NCBI GenBank assembly: GCA_000827495.1
Contig: KN817545.1
Coordinates: forward strand, 277,693-341,692
Direction: 5' to 3'
Origin: Hypholoma sublateritium FD-334 SS-4
Taxonomy: Eukaryota > Basidiomycota > Agaricomycetes > Agaricales > Strophariaceae
DNA length: 64,000 nucleotides
Position 1 is the stretch's first letter. The number at the start of each line of letters is the position of its first letter. The position numbers were made by a program, and so were the translations under genes. Shown here one piece after another: positions 45,850 to 58,602 of the stretch. The notes under the pieces are model-generated. The model was given only the letters and a program-made list of their open reading frames with translations. It ran no database searches and was not told the DNA's origin.

Positions 45850-48800
45850 ATGAAGGCCAACTTCCAGGTAAAGCACATTCTCTGTGTTCGAATTCAGTAT
45901 TTTGCTAATCTTACTAGTAGTTTTCCAACATTTGCGGTACGGTATATAGACAAGGAAACATTCTATTCACACGCGATGGAAACTCGCTCTATAGCCCGGT
46001 CGGAAATCGCGTGTCTGTGTTCGATCTCGTAAAGTAAGCATGATAGTATTCTCTCTTTCTTTCAAATGTTCCTGCTGACTTGTGCTCTGCAGCAACAAGT
46101 CATTTACTTTCGCATTCGAAAACCGAAAAAATATTGCTGTTATTGCCCTGAGCCCGGACGGAAATGTGCTAGTGTCTGTGGATGAAGGTCAGCGGATCCG
46201 CGTTTGAATTTGATTGAATTCTCACCGGTTTTCACTCATCTATCAGATGGACGGGCCCTACTTGTAAACGCGCGAAAAGGGGTTGTTCTACATCACTTCA
46301 ACTTCCACAAAGCCGTCAGAGACATTCAATTCTCGCCGGATGGGCAGTACGCACAAATTACGTCCGAATGTTTTTGCTTTCTGACTGTATTTCCTCCAGA
46401 TACATCGCTGTCACACACGCTTCACATATACAAGTGTGGAAAACACCAAATCATCTGCTGCGTGAGTTTGCTCCATTTGCACTGCACAGGACATACACAG
46501 GGCACCACGACGATGTACTGAGTATACAGTGGTCACCCGATTCCTCGTGAGTCCTGGTTATTTTCTCCAAAAGTCGCAGTAATTTACTCTGTCGTTAGCT
46601 GTTTTATTACCACTTCGCGAGACATGACAGCACGACTCTTCACTCTCAATCCTGTTGAAGGATTCCGACCGAAAACTTTCGCTGGCCACCGAGATGCCGT
46701 ATTGGGCGCGTACTTCTCTGCGGACGGGAGCACAGTGCGTCATTTGAAACCTCGGGTAGTACTCTGATACAAACATTTTATAGATATACACTGTGAGCAA
46801 AGATGGTGCTGTCTTTACCTGGAGAGGGAAACAAACTTCGGATGACGAAGATTCAAACGATGATGAACCCGTCGCATCAACTTCGACAGACGTTCTGCAC
46901 CGGATAGCGAACACGCGATGGGGAGTCCACAAGCGCAACTATTTCAACCAACCTGGAACGAAGGTCGTATGCTCCACCTTCCATGCTGCTTCCAATCTCC
47001 TTGTAATTGGCTTCTCGACGGGTGTCTTTGGCCTGTGGGAAATGCCCGGATTCTCGAACATCCATACGCTGAGCATATCACAAGAAAAAATATCGTCAGT
47101 CGCCATCAGCCCGTCGGGTGAATGGCTGGCATTCGGCGCGCGCAAGCTGGGACAACTGCTCGTCTGGGAGTGGCAATCGGAATCATATGTCCTGAAACAA
47201 CAGGGCCACTATTATGATATGAACACCCTTGCGTATGCACCTGACGGTCAGACCATTGCTACGGGGGGCGACGACGGCAAGGTCAAGGTCTGGTCCACGT
47301 ATTCGGGTTTCTGCTTCGTCACTTTCGCGGACCACTCAGCGCCGATAACGGCTGTTGCATTCGCGAAGCAGGGCAGCGTCCTTTTCTCCGCTTCTCTGGA
47401 TGGCACGGTCCGCGCATACGATCTCATTCGGTACCGGAACTTCCGCACGTTCACTTCCCCTTCACCCGTCCAATTCTCGTGTCTCGCGGTTGACCCATCC
47501 GGCGAAGTGGTCGCTGCTGGTTCGACAGACTCGTTTGAGGTGTTCCTATGGTCGGTCCAAACCGGCAAACTTCTCGACGTCATGGCAGGCCACACGGGCC
47601 CTGTTAGTTCCTTGGCATTCGCACCATCAGGCGCTAACCAGCTGGCCAGTGGTTCTTGGGACAAAACGATGCGAATCTGGAATGTGTTTGGACGATCTAG
47701 CGCGGTCGAGCCGTTTTCATTGAACTCGGATGTCCTGGCCCTTGTCTTCCGCCCTGACGGCAAAGAAGTCGCGGTTTCGACGCTGGATGGTCAAATAACG
47801 TTCTTCGATATCCAAGAGAGCAAGCAAAATAATGTTATCGATGGCCGCAAGGACGTATCGGGTGGCCGCAAGCTCGACGATCGCGTATCAGCGGCCAACA
47901 ACGCCTCGGGGAAGTCGTACAACAGCTTAGCCTATACCGCGGATGGTGCATGCCTGCTCGCAGGCGGAAACAGCAAATACGTGGTACTGTATGATGTCAG
48001 GGAAGGCGAGGGTGTCATGGTCAAGAAGTTCCAAATCTCGGAAAACCTTTCTTTGGACGGCACGCAGGAGTTTTTGGACAGCCGGAAGGTCAACGATGCG
48101 GGGATGAACGTAGACCTTATCAATGACCGAGACGGCAGCGATCTCGAGGACAGGCTGGACGTCAGTCTACCGGGTGCCAGTCGGGGCGCGGGTGACATGT
48201 CCATTCGCCGCTTCCGACAAGAAGCGCGTACGAAATGCGTACGATTCTCACCCACCGGACGCGCATGGGCGGCGGCGTCCACGGAAGGCCTACTCATCTA
48301 TTCGCTGGATGAAAGCGTCACCTTCGACCCCTTCGACCTCAGCATGGACCTCACGCCACAGTCTATCCTGGGGGTCCTCGGCGAGCAGGAGTATCTCAAG
48401 GCGCTCGTGATGGCGTTTCGCCTGAACGAGAAACCGCTTATCCAAAAAGTCTACGAGAGCGTCCCGCCGGCTGACATCCGCCTTATTGCGCGCCAGCTGC
48501 CGGTGATGTACGTGCCGCTGCTGCTGCGCTTCGTGGGCGAGCACTTGGATAAGAGCCCACATCTCGAATTTGACCTCGTGTGGGTGAATACACTACTCAT
48601 GGCGCACGGCCGCCTCCTGCGCGACCGCTCCGGGGAATTCGCGAGTGTCTTCAGGGTCCTTCAAAAAGGTCTCTCTGACTTCGAACAATCCATCTCAAAA
48701 TTGTACGCCGATTTTACTTTTTTTTGAGTCTCATCTTCGTGGACTTCTGCGTTCGTGCATCTGTTCTTTCTCTTTTCGTTTATTGGCAGCTCCTTGAGGA

Positions 48801-48992
48801 CCGCCGGCCAATACAGTGCCGGATGTGTGCAGAGCTCCGGTTTTTCGGGGACATTTGTTACATGATATCTTCAATGCGTCGTTCGCATGCTCATTTTTGC
48901 GTCATAGGTGCGACGAGAACACATCGACACTCGCTTACTTGATCGACCAGTCTAAGGTACATCAAGAAAAGGATATCGATATGGCATCATAG
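45850..48992 (+). CDS. Periodic tryptophan protein 2 (Utp1), SSU processome
   Basis: Eight exons in phase, 45850-45867, 45921-46033, 46093-46187, 46247-46346, 46400-46546, 46599-46734, 46784-48702 and 48908-48992, give 870 residues. It starts MKANFQFSNICGTVYRQGN, the conserved N-terminus. Then come two WD40 propellers with clear repeats (SPDG...VWKT, SADGST, APDGQTIATGGDDGKVKVW, SASLDGTVRAYD, SGSWDKTMRIW), and a Utp12-type helical C-terminus (LTPQSILGVLGEQEYLKALVMAFRL). PWP2 belongs to the UTP-B complex that binds the 5' ETS of pre-rRNA and acts in early 40S assembly in the nucleolus. An acidic insert (SDDEDSNDDEP) lies between blades. The last intron is 205 nt and could hide another exon; the short exon after it keeps phase and gives CDENTSTLAYLI, as in the family. 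Confidence 0.93.
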
Positions 48993-49503
48993 CACCCTGC
49001 CGTCCCGCGGCACTCCCAAACAATCAGGAGCTAGGCTTTTTCGTGGTATATATGCTCGTTAATTATCGAGCATGGTATCGTTTTATGACATTTACTTGAT
49101 GCGATGACTTAACTAGTAAAGAGAATAAGACGGGGCTGCTCCATCACTTGGCAATGGCATGCTACTGCCAGTTGACGTTGCTCGATGCAATTTATGTTCT
49201 TGGATTCGAGACATACTCGGGTGTTCGTATAGCGTGATTCTGGGCGCTGTCGCAATTACCACTCTTTCAGGACTTCAACCCATATGCACATTAAAATCAT
49301 CGGTGTGTCATACTAGCCTAACCTGACGATGTCGCTCTTGTTGCTTCCACTTTGTTTCCAGATAATACATCTCCGATAATAAATCACAGTTCGAAGTAAA
49401 CAAGACAGCTGTTTGAATAATCGTACAATTGTTGGTTCATTTACAAGCCAAAAGAAACAGTACAAGTACAAGTTAGGTGTTACAGATACATCAGAAACAT
49501 ACG
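48993..49503. other. Convergent 3' spacer
   Basis: AT-rich region between PWP2 (+) and the small minus-strand gene ending at 49504. AATAAA occurs at about 49379. No gene. Confidence 0.5.
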
Positions 49504-49907
49504 TTACAGTGCTATAAAGTTGATTGTGTTTTGCCCTAGCTTGCGGGATTGCCGTTTTGCTGCAGTAGAGTACGATTAGTCTACAAACAGCACTGATAAC
49601 TCGTGAGATAGATCCTTGATAAATAAAAATTGAAACTTACTAGTCTCTGAGATACTTCGCCTACCAGGCTCAGCGGCGTTTTTATCGGTGAGAAAATATG
49701 CCAGGCTGCCCAGTGCCGTCATTCCGGCGATGCTGAGGAACTATCAAATTCCCTCAGACGGGGTGGTCGCAGAGTAGACTGACCATAACTACGTACCATA
49801 GCTTTATCACCTGCCTTGGTGGCCATTCCGGGCATGTTTTCCCATGGCATGCTGAGTCTGCTATTCCCAAACGATGCAGTAGTACGGAGGATGCGCGAGG
49901 CAAACAT
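49504..49907 (-). CDS. Small probable mitochondrial membrane protein (88 aa)
   Basis: Three exons, 49907-49797, 49740-49641 and 49559-49504, are phase-consistent and give 88 residues. The N-terminus (MFASRILRTTASFGNSRLSM) is a classic presequence: Arg, Ser, Leu and Phe with no acids. One hydrophobic helix follows at about residues 38-54 (FLSIAGMTALGSLAYFL), then a polar tail. I do not recognise the family, though the plan matches small fungal inner-membrane proteins. The last exon is uncertain. Another reading ends LLQQNGNPAS at 49536 and looks more natural, but no donor in the right phase serves it. The first two exons are well supported. Confidence 0.6.
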
Positions 49908-52149
49908 TTCAGCTAAATGGTTGAGAGTGGTTGGATCGTGTGTAGTAAGATGCCAGAGTGAAGCTTGTGTCGTTGGCAGAATGGGGACCTGTGGTATATT
50001 TAATACAGAATGTGGCGTGTTGATGTCATTGTTTTATCCACTTGGTCTCAGAATTGAATTATTTGAGTTAGACCCTGTTTCCACTGCGGTGGAAAATGGA
50101 GGAACGGAACTATTGAGTATATTGGTTTAGGGACATAAGTGTAGGATGTTCGGGGTCGTCCCCCCCATGCAGCTACTAATACTCGGCGCCAAACAAGTAA
50201 ATTCCACATTCAGTAGCATTCGTTACCATACTGGGCATTGGAGTGTCTCGTCGTACAACCCGAATACGCATTCGGACACATATGACTTCATTCCTATTCT
50301 ATTCCCGGATGTGCTCTCGGATGCATCGAATTATTGTTGGTTGTTTAATTCGCATTTACATGACAAAACTTTTCACAGCAAGAGTAACAATGTTGTTCTC
50401 GTATATACTTGACACCAGAGGACGGTGTCGATCTGGCTAAAACGCTCGGCGCTCCGCCTTAGTATAAAAGTTATAACCGCGGACTCACATATATTTTGGA
50501 CCACCGCGCGCGATGATGGACTCTCTGGCACTTGAAACTGGCCGTTTATTAACACGAGGAGGAGGTTTGGCATTTTTTGATTTATTTAACGTGGATTTTT
50601 TCACGTATAAGCAGTACTTAGTACCATGGCAAAAATCCTCTGGAAAAGCGCGCGCCTAAAATAATTATAAATTGATCGTCACAAACCATCTGACACTGAC
50701 ATGTGACCGTAGCGCGTTTTTCCAAAATGATCACGATCATTGTGCAAATCGAACTGAGTCGGAGGGGTTCGCCTCAAGTCATGGTACCTCTTGGCATAGG
50801 ACTACCTTGTCAGTCGCTAGTCACTGTTCACTTTGTCTTAGGGTACTAACAAAAGTGCATTGGAAATTTTTCTCTGCCCATTTTTCGACTATTACTCTTT
50901 CTACCCATTTCGTTCGCAACGTTGGGGAATTGTTCGAAATTGAGGATCTCATATGTCCATGAACATTAGATTTTGAACGCTGAGTATCGGGCGCTGAGCT
51001 GATATTAATTGGTCGAAATTCAACTGGTAGAAGAATATAGACTGACTCAGTAATCTCCGGCGTCCGTCACGGTAGTACATCATTTCTATTTCTTCATCTT
51101 GATGCAAGCAAACTTTCCAGTCCGAGTGGATAAGGTTTAGATAATCTGTCGGAGTTCATAGCAGGGCTACTAGTATAGCATAAGATCTTGCGTTTCCCGA
51201 TTACCAACCGTTGCGTTTCCGTTGGCACCATCCCACTCTCACAAGAAGTGATAAGTGAAATCCATTGCCCACACCATCTATCGACCTCCATCCGAACCAA
51301 GAATATAGGCACCGGGCTCTTTCTTTGGCCCACACAAAATACCCTGGCAATAATCAGTCCAACAGCTCAACTGAGAACCGACATAGCAGGGAGGAGCTTT
51401 AGATAAATGCAAAGATGATCACCCTGGGCCAGTGATTAGCAGAGTTCTGGTGTATTTAGAAACCAATGCCTCGGATCTTTTCAAGCTTCTGGCCAAGTTT
51501 GTGACACCGACATGTGAATTTCCGCTCACTACATATGCATCGAATCCCAAGTGGTTGCCAAAAATAAGAATAAACCCCCGACACGGTTAATCAGTCCGTT
51601 GTCAAATCATCTAAGTACTTATGCTGTGTCGATGAGGTCATTCAAATAGCTTCTATGACAGTTGCGCGACAAACGACAGAAGTCTTCATCCCAATCCGCC
51701 ATAAGTATTTCTGTGATAGCACATACTTAATATGTTTGAAAACATATCTAATCCGTAATAGTCGCACATGATAAAATCTCGATGAATTCGTTGACAGAGA
51801 ACTACCTTGTCTTTAATCTTTAGTTAACAAACGGTATATAGAATGATTAATGAGCTCAGATGCTTTCCAGCTCTGTTGCTAGTGAGCGTGATGGAAACAT
51901 CTTCGACGGTGCCCATTTAAGTCAGCCTGCCATTGGTTACATTAGTATGCCCGTCGATCCGCGCTCAAATTAGTGATCATTGATAAACCAATGAGACCGT
52001 CCAAAATTTTCTCTCACAGAGCAGCTCGAACGGTAGACAATTCGACTCATCTTTGACAAATCCTGTATGGCTCATCCACCCCTCGAATTTAAAATGACCT
52101 CGACAAGTACTGCTGCAATCAATATTACTGGCCCATCGCACTCAGAATG

Positions 52150-52578
52150 AAATTAGGCGTTCGTGGCAAGGCCCCGACGAGACCATTGGCCCGGCGGCTC
52201 GTGCGGTCAACATTCTCCGAATCCACAATATTTACATCTCACCTGATGTTACTTACCGTGCCGTCTACCAGTCCATAATTAAAGAGAAATGGAATACACA
52301 TCCTACGAAATACGTTGCTGAGAAGCTCTTTTTTCGTTGCATCGCAACACTGTCATGTACTCCACTGACTTTAAGGATATCAAGAACTCGTCTCGACTCG
52401 CTTTCAGAGGTTCGTCTTATTGTGTCCGATTTATTGCGTCCGTTCTATGATTATGTTCTCTATACAACGGACCATGCTTGTCTCAAAATGACCATGCCTG
52501 CTTGCCAGGAATGGTTAGGAAATGTTCCGCTCTTGTGCTATCACAGCTGCACTATTTATACACGCGTAGATCTCTAGG
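52150..52578 (+). other. Long open stretch without a start codon, possible exon
   Basis: From 52150 the frame stays open to a TAG at 52576-52578, about 142 codons, in a region that is AT-rich and elsewhere full of stops. The translation (for example VNILRIHNIYISPDVTYRAVYQ, then RLIVSDLLRPFYDYV) looks natural. A CTCAG acceptor-like site lies at its start, so it could be an internal exon. I found no partner exons in phase and recognise no domain. It may be the relic of a gene. Confidence 0.25.
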
Positions 52579-55366
52579 CTTTATCGATTATCAGCCACAC
52601 ATCGTCGTTATCTACCTAAGTATGTCGAGAAAGGACTTCAATGTTGCTTCGATGAGGATTGTTCAATTTGTTGCGACACTTGTGCGACACGAAAGATATG
52701 TTTCAGAACCTCAGAGGCGTCCATTGTGATCATCGTCTTCTCTTTGATCCTCAGTCCTCGTTCCCCGCACTGGTTCTTTTATGGTCCTATGTCGCACAGG
52801 CGGATCACGAAAAACCTGGGGGATTTCATCGTCCGGAGGTTTCAATCACGCCGTCCGTCCGTGATAAGATGTGACGTCAATTATAACGGCGGCTGTGCCA
52901 GCAGCTATGAATAGATTGACCCACGGTGGGCGCAAGGTGGGCGAGGTCTTCCTAAGTATAGGACTCGTGTAAGATACTTATATTGCCACTAAGAGCCTTA
53001 ATCTGTATAGAGGAGGCGAAGTTCCTCGATATTCCCATCTTATTATCTCTGTATTTCTAATGCATCCGTATAACTAACCAGGAAAAGCGGCGTCTGACAG
53101 AGTAAGTGGAATTAGTGATTTTTGCGAGCGTGCGATTTGTTGGCGATTTGCTCTAATAATGCCCTGTGCGCTGGGTGCGGCACGCTTACTTTTGATCGGA
53201 TATTGCGCAAAAGTTGGCGAAGGCCATTCGGCTGAGCGCATTGGCTGTGAGATGGATTTGCCACTTTCGGATGTACTCACTTACGGACTCGGAGGATGCC
53301 CGAAAACATAGATCACGGAATCGATTATCAGAATACAGTTTCAACTTGCTATGAACTTCGCATGGGATGACGCACATTGATCAATCTATAACACAGAGCT
53401 CAGGGCTTCTCCACAACACGCCTCTTTGGAGAGGAAATAGGCGCACTCCGAAAGTTACGATGGATATAGTTCTGCATATGGCTGAGAGCGCTAACTTGAA
53501 TTTGTGATAGCTGAGCATCCTCTCAAAGCATCTATCACATCACATAAATCTTTCTTAGCATTGTGTCTCATCAAATATTCATGACAAGCAAGGTCGAATT
53601 ATCAGCAGGTCATCGATTGGCTCGCCGCTCGTGTTGCAGATGCCGTAAAATACCTCGGGAACGGGCGTGGATCGATGATCTCGCCTCCGAGTTCAGTCTG
53701 AGCCGGCTTGCTTGAACCAGTTGGTACGACGCCCGGGATGCGGCCCCAGCAATATAGCAAGTTCCGTGAAGCCTCTTGAACCCATCCTGGCGAATGAACG
53801 TTGAACTCGCCGATGCAGCATCAAGTGATGGCGATCCCACCATGACGCACTATAGTATAAGTGCCGGGTATGTCGGTCCGCCTATTCCCCGCCCCCCCTC
53901 CGAGCAGTTCACTGCAAGGCGATGCGCGAAGATTCTCAATCACACACGCGTAGCTACTGCGCGCAGGTGAGTGTGTACATATCAAACAGACAAAAGGAAG
54001 GTTCTGATTTCAACGAACTTTGTGCTGGCATCGGCTAAGATGCCCGTTCTGCTCCTGTGGGTTGTAATTTTGGCACACCAGGTGGTCCCCAGCACGCAGA
54101 GGCGAAGGCTGATTGGCAGAAGCCTTCGGGGAAAGAGGGCTGTGGAACACCCGGAATTGTTGATGTTTCGAAGTTCCCCCGCCCCAGCAAATTGCAGTCA
54201 CCGTCGACCGCGCGGATAGCCGGCTTTGGCACCTCGCACCCTGCTGGAAGGCGAGAGGTACTGCTGCTACTTATTATTAGCGCCCTCGAGTTGAGTCTAT
54301 ATCTCAGGGTTTAATTGAGTCTGACTTCAGTGGCAGATCGCAGTAACCAAGATGTTATAATGCACACATTCTCTGGCATCCCGCGATTGAAAATTATCAT
54401 AATGGGAGATTGTGGGAGATCTATGTCTTATTTAAGACGCGTGCTTTGGGAATACTCGGCAGAAGCGTCTATTTCCGTTCTTGTGTCGAAGATCCAGCTC
54501 ACTCACTCATGAGTATTTTGAGGTATTCGGCGAATCGGCGAAGCGAAGTGCATCACGGAGACGTCGTAAACTTACAGAGCTCCCGTTATCTTTCCCGTCT
54601 GCTCTATTCAGTGCTTGACGTTTGCATAAATGATGAATTCTACTGTGCGGGTCACCACTTGAGCCATTGCTGACGGCGATTTTACGCAGGACCGACACTT
54701 AGATTAAATCCGTCGGCGTAATGTGCACGATCGTGAAAGGTGCCCATTGGTACGACATAGCCTATAGCATCCTTATGCTTCCATACATGAGAAGTGCGCG
54801 TCCCCGATGAACCATGCGACGGAGTTAATCACCGACAACCTCGCACGGGCGTCAATCCAGAGGAACGGCTTCCTCGATTAAGACCCAACTCCGCGACGAT
54901 TGTGTCCTATGTACGTGCTTACTCTGTCTTCTACAATGCCGTCAACAAAATCTAGCTGGCCTGTTTAGCTTAGCCTGGGGAAAGCTAACATGCCTCCCTC
55001 GCGAGCTACGCTTCAGAGGGTTGCTCACATGGTGTCGCAGAACGCACGGACGCTATAAATCTCCGTACACCGCGACTCCCTTGAGCATTGAGAACTCACG
55101 GCAGCTTCTTGTCTATTTTGTTGTGTTCATGACCGCGGCTTTCGGTGTAATGCGAGCGTATGCTGGTGTCTTCGACCCGCGAAAAGTGTCGTCCTTTAGT
55201 ACATAATGGAAAGTTTGACTGTACAGCAGTGCACACCTCTGACAATGGAGTAGTACGTACACAATGCCGCGCGCCCTCGAGGAAACGACTTTTCCTTTTA
55301 TTATTGACGAAGTGCACGCGCACGTGCACCAGTCAATATTGCTTTTTTGGCCCTATAAAATTCATT

Positions 55367-55378
55367 GCGCTATAGCGC
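55367..55378. repeat. 12-bp perfect palindrome
   Basis: GCGCTATAGCGC lies 16 nt after a CCCTATAAAA element (55351) and just after a GTGCACGCGCACGTGCAC near-palindrome (55313-55330). Together these look like a core promoter with operator-type sites, but no gene follows in either direction. Confidence 0.25.
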
Positions 55379-57342
55379 TTCTAGTAATTAGTAAAGAAGT
55401 TAGATATACCGAAGAGTGTCCGCGTGTCCGCGTTTGACTGCGAGTATTGTCATGACCTAAGTAAACACAACCCCAGAATACGCGTCTTCACGCTGTCCCT
55501 GCGGCATTAAATATCAATCACACAGAACAATTACAATAGTCAGTACCGTGTCAGCGGTACGTTGAAGCACCTTTAAGTACATTAAACGCTAGTGTGGACA
55601 CTCGTGTGCCCGCACGAAGCGCTAGACAGATATGTCGCGCGTTTCCCGCGAACGCCGACTGTAAATATAGGCGCGCATAGGCGCCCCCGGGCATCCCGAT
55701 GTGGGGACGCCCGATGCGGCATAACAACGTGTCTCTAAGCCGCATACAGACAAGCGCCAGCTGCGGGAGCGCGCTGTCGAAGGCTGTCGTACGCCAGTCT
55801 AGACATTTTTGGCAGACTTGCCTGTCCCAGTGGAAGGGAACGGCGCGTCCTCGTGCGCTTCTCGTGCGATTGTTGCTACAAAATGAGCACGTCAACAAGA
55901 CAGACGCCGAGGATAAGCATAGGTCATACTCATGTATGTACGCAGAATTAACCGGAGTGCCGGCGCGCCAACCCCGCGCACATTGCGCACCATATATGCA
56001 ACCGTGCCACCGTCCGCCTCGCGACGCCTAGCAACGGGTACAGAACTCCACAAGCAAGCATCCTACCCAGACGTGTCGACGTCATATATGTCTCCTCCGT
56101 GACCCGTCTCGGAATCGCGCGCACGCCGCACGCTTAACGAATTGAATCAGCAGACCCAGGACTGACGACGCCCGCCACCTACTGGCGGGTACGCATAGCA
56201 ACCGACGTCTGCTCAGCCGGCGCGCCGGCGTTCGCCGGAGCGTCGCTCCCGACGCGCGCCGTCCCTGCCACTCCCGCACCCTAGGTGGCTGTAGTGTGCA
56301 GGGCACGGCGGTGCTAGTGCGTGCGAGCCCGGATCGCGCGTCGCGGTGAACTGGGCGCGGAGGCGAACCGCCGCGCGCAATGACGCACGCATGACGTCAC
56401 GCTGACGTCGCCGAGTCGCGCCGGCGCGTCGCGAGCTGTTGCCACCACTCATGCATGCATGCAGTGCAACTGCGGGGCGGCCGGTGAGTTAACTCGTCAG
56501 GGGGCTGTGAGTGTCCTAGATAACAAACAGACTGCCACGACAAGCATAGATAGTTGAAAGCACTTGTAATAACTTAGGCAAAAAGATGTATGTAGCGCTA
56601 TGTATTCAAATCGATAAATATCCCCCTCGCACGCGAGTGTATGATGCTAGATCTTTCACGGTCCGAAGGGTATGTGAATGAATATGCGAGTTCCCAATAT
56701 CCCAACAATAAAATTAAATGAACCACAAAAGCCAATAAGTAACGAGGGACATAAGGAGAAAGACGAGAGACGTGCGATGATGACGGGAATGGGAATGGGT
56801 GTGAAATGCGAAAAGACCAGCAAAGCAGATTCAAAACAGTGATACCATGAGTGGAGCCAAGATATGAGAAGAAGAGTGAGGTTGCGAAGCGCGTCCCGTG
56901 GCCGGTGTCAGCATGCGGTTGGAAGTGCATTGCTTTCGAAAGGGTGGCACAAAGGCATCCGGCGAGGAGAGCGAGAGATAAGACGCGATGTTGTCGTGAG
57001 CGATTGCCCCCAGGCATGGCGTCAAGTTCCTCCGGGGAACATCCATCTGCGAGGCAAGTATCGATCCCTGCTTTTCGCGTGTCGGGTTTGCGATGGCTAT
57101 TTGCGGCACTCGACGGAGCATCGTTCAACTTTCAGTGATCGACATCCGAAGTGGCCGAGCATGTGTGGGGTGGTGGCTTGTGTGTACATGAATAGTTGGG
57201 ATATGTGAGATAGGGCGAGCGGCAGTGGTCGTAGCGAAGATGCTGGCAGAGGTGGTGTGAAGCTGGACGAGCGATGCGGGGATGATTTAGGCGTGCTGGG
57301 GAGCAGTGCAATACACCGGTGGTAGTGGATGTGAGCCGTCGA

Positions 57343-57726
57343 CTATCTCCTCGTTATGTATCGCCAATATGAAGCGTTTGGGGGCTATACGGATGGAAGC
57401 AGGCGATTAAAACTCAAAAACGATGACACCAAGGATATGACTACACACCTGCGTGCCAACTGTGGAATCATCTAGAAAGGACACAAAAAGGACACCAAGA
57501 GTCAGACGCTCGTCTAATCGGACCCAAGACATGATTCATGACACTCACGGTCGCAGATGCACTCCCAGATGTCAACGCCGCGCCCGCGGGGGTCCCATAT
57601 GCCACATTGGCTGTATAGAGGCCAGTGGACGTTGACCTCCCAGATACGGGTGGCGTTCCCGACAGCGACGCGGGGCATTTTTGAGGATGTAGGAGCGGGA
57701 GCGCGGGTGTTGTGGTAGGACGCCAT
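57343..57726 (-). CDS. Small protein of unknown function (80 aa)
   Basis: Exons 57726-57549, 57471-57449 and 57384-57343 join in phase (phases 1 and 0) with GT-AG sites and give 80 residues. The protein has a Ser/Thr/Pro N-terminus and then a compact tryptophan- and cysteine-bearing core (RIWEVNVHWPLYSQCGIWD...VDIWECICD) ending in a basic tail. It has no signal peptide and no membrane segment. An ATATAAAG element at 57777-57784 lies about 52 nt upstream of the start codon, which supports a real promoter. Without splicing, the first frame would stop after 70 residues. I do not recognise it. The 23-nt middle exon is the weakest part of the model. Confidence 0.45.
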
Positions 57727-57776
57727 GGATATAGATGAGTAATGGTTAATGAAGGACAGAGGCTTGGATGAGGGTC

Positions 57777-57784
57777 TTTATATT
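57777..57784 (-). promoter_or_regulatory. TATA box of the small gene at 57343-57726
   Basis: ATATAAAG on the minus strand, about 52 nt upstream of the start codon; the spacing is usual for fungal TATA promoters when a short leader is allowed. Confidence 0.45.
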
Positions 57785-58602
57785 CGGCGGCCCAGCGCGC
57801 AACATGGCCCCGATCCGATCGTGAACCTGGTGAACCGGCTCGTCTTACGATCCATATCGGGGAATTGATCTTGCTGGGCTGACATCACAGTTAACGAGGC
57901 TTGGAGTACGACTCCTGCTCCCAGCCGCTGCTCTCACAAATGATGCTCGCTGCACGGCCCACCGCCGATCTTTGTTGCGAATACTCGCGAGCGGGAGAGG
58001 ACTGCCTGCGCGTATGCCTATGTTTTCGGTGCATACCTCATTTTCTTCGATATGGTTGGTCATGTGCTCGGAGATGGCGAGCGATATCGCTGTGATAGAG
58101 AATCAACGGAACAAAGAAAATCGCTCTTTCACACTCGTGGCTGCGATGTGCCTGCGGTGAGCCTTCACTATCTCGGATCGCACCCCGGACGCGTTCTGCT
58201 CACAGAGTAGCGCGCACGACAGGAACGACCGGAGTTGCTCCGAGGGCGATAGTGGGCCTTCAAAGCTTCAACTTTGGTTTTAAACTTCGCCTCGGACGCA
58301 GAGCCTATTAACTGAGCGCTCATTATCGCCAAGTTGTCAAACGGAGAGCCCGTGGCATTGGCTCAACCTCCGAGCTCCTCCGAGCCAAAGTTGACTCGAA
58401 TACCGCCGACCCTCGCCGACCCGTCTCGTTAGGCGCCGTGGGCCGCCGATCGTTGCTCTAGGTTACGCGTGCCACATATGCATGCCACAAAATTAGGCGG
58501 AATTATTTAATCTATCAGTCCAAGTGCATACGTAGCAGCATCTTTCAGTAGATATAATTTTGTCTTTGTTCACGGAGAAGTGAAGCCGTGGTATAACGTC
58601 GG
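57785..58602. other. Intergenic region, no supported gene
   Basis: Short frames only. Antisense-paired frames at 57845-58160 on both strands cancel each other out as evidence. Nothing else is recognised. Confidence 0.4.

Larger units (their letters stand above)
49908..57342. other. Long gene-poor region
   Basis: More than 7 kb with no gene I can name. Frames are short and mostly AT-rich noise up to 53.6 kb. The candidate at 52150-52578 is given separately. Around 53.7-54.3 kb, frames on both strands look composition-biased (Pro, Ala, Gly) but have no domain. The part from 55.6 to 56.5 kb is a strongly CpG-rich island with repeated TGACGTCA-like palindromes. I saw no long terminal repeats, transposase, reverse-transcriptase motifs or tRNA genes. 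Confidence 0.4.

Noticed and set aside
56598..57128. 176-residue minus-strand frame with hydrophobic segments
   Set aside because: No start context or domain; overlaps long frames on the plus strand in the same GC-rich stretch.
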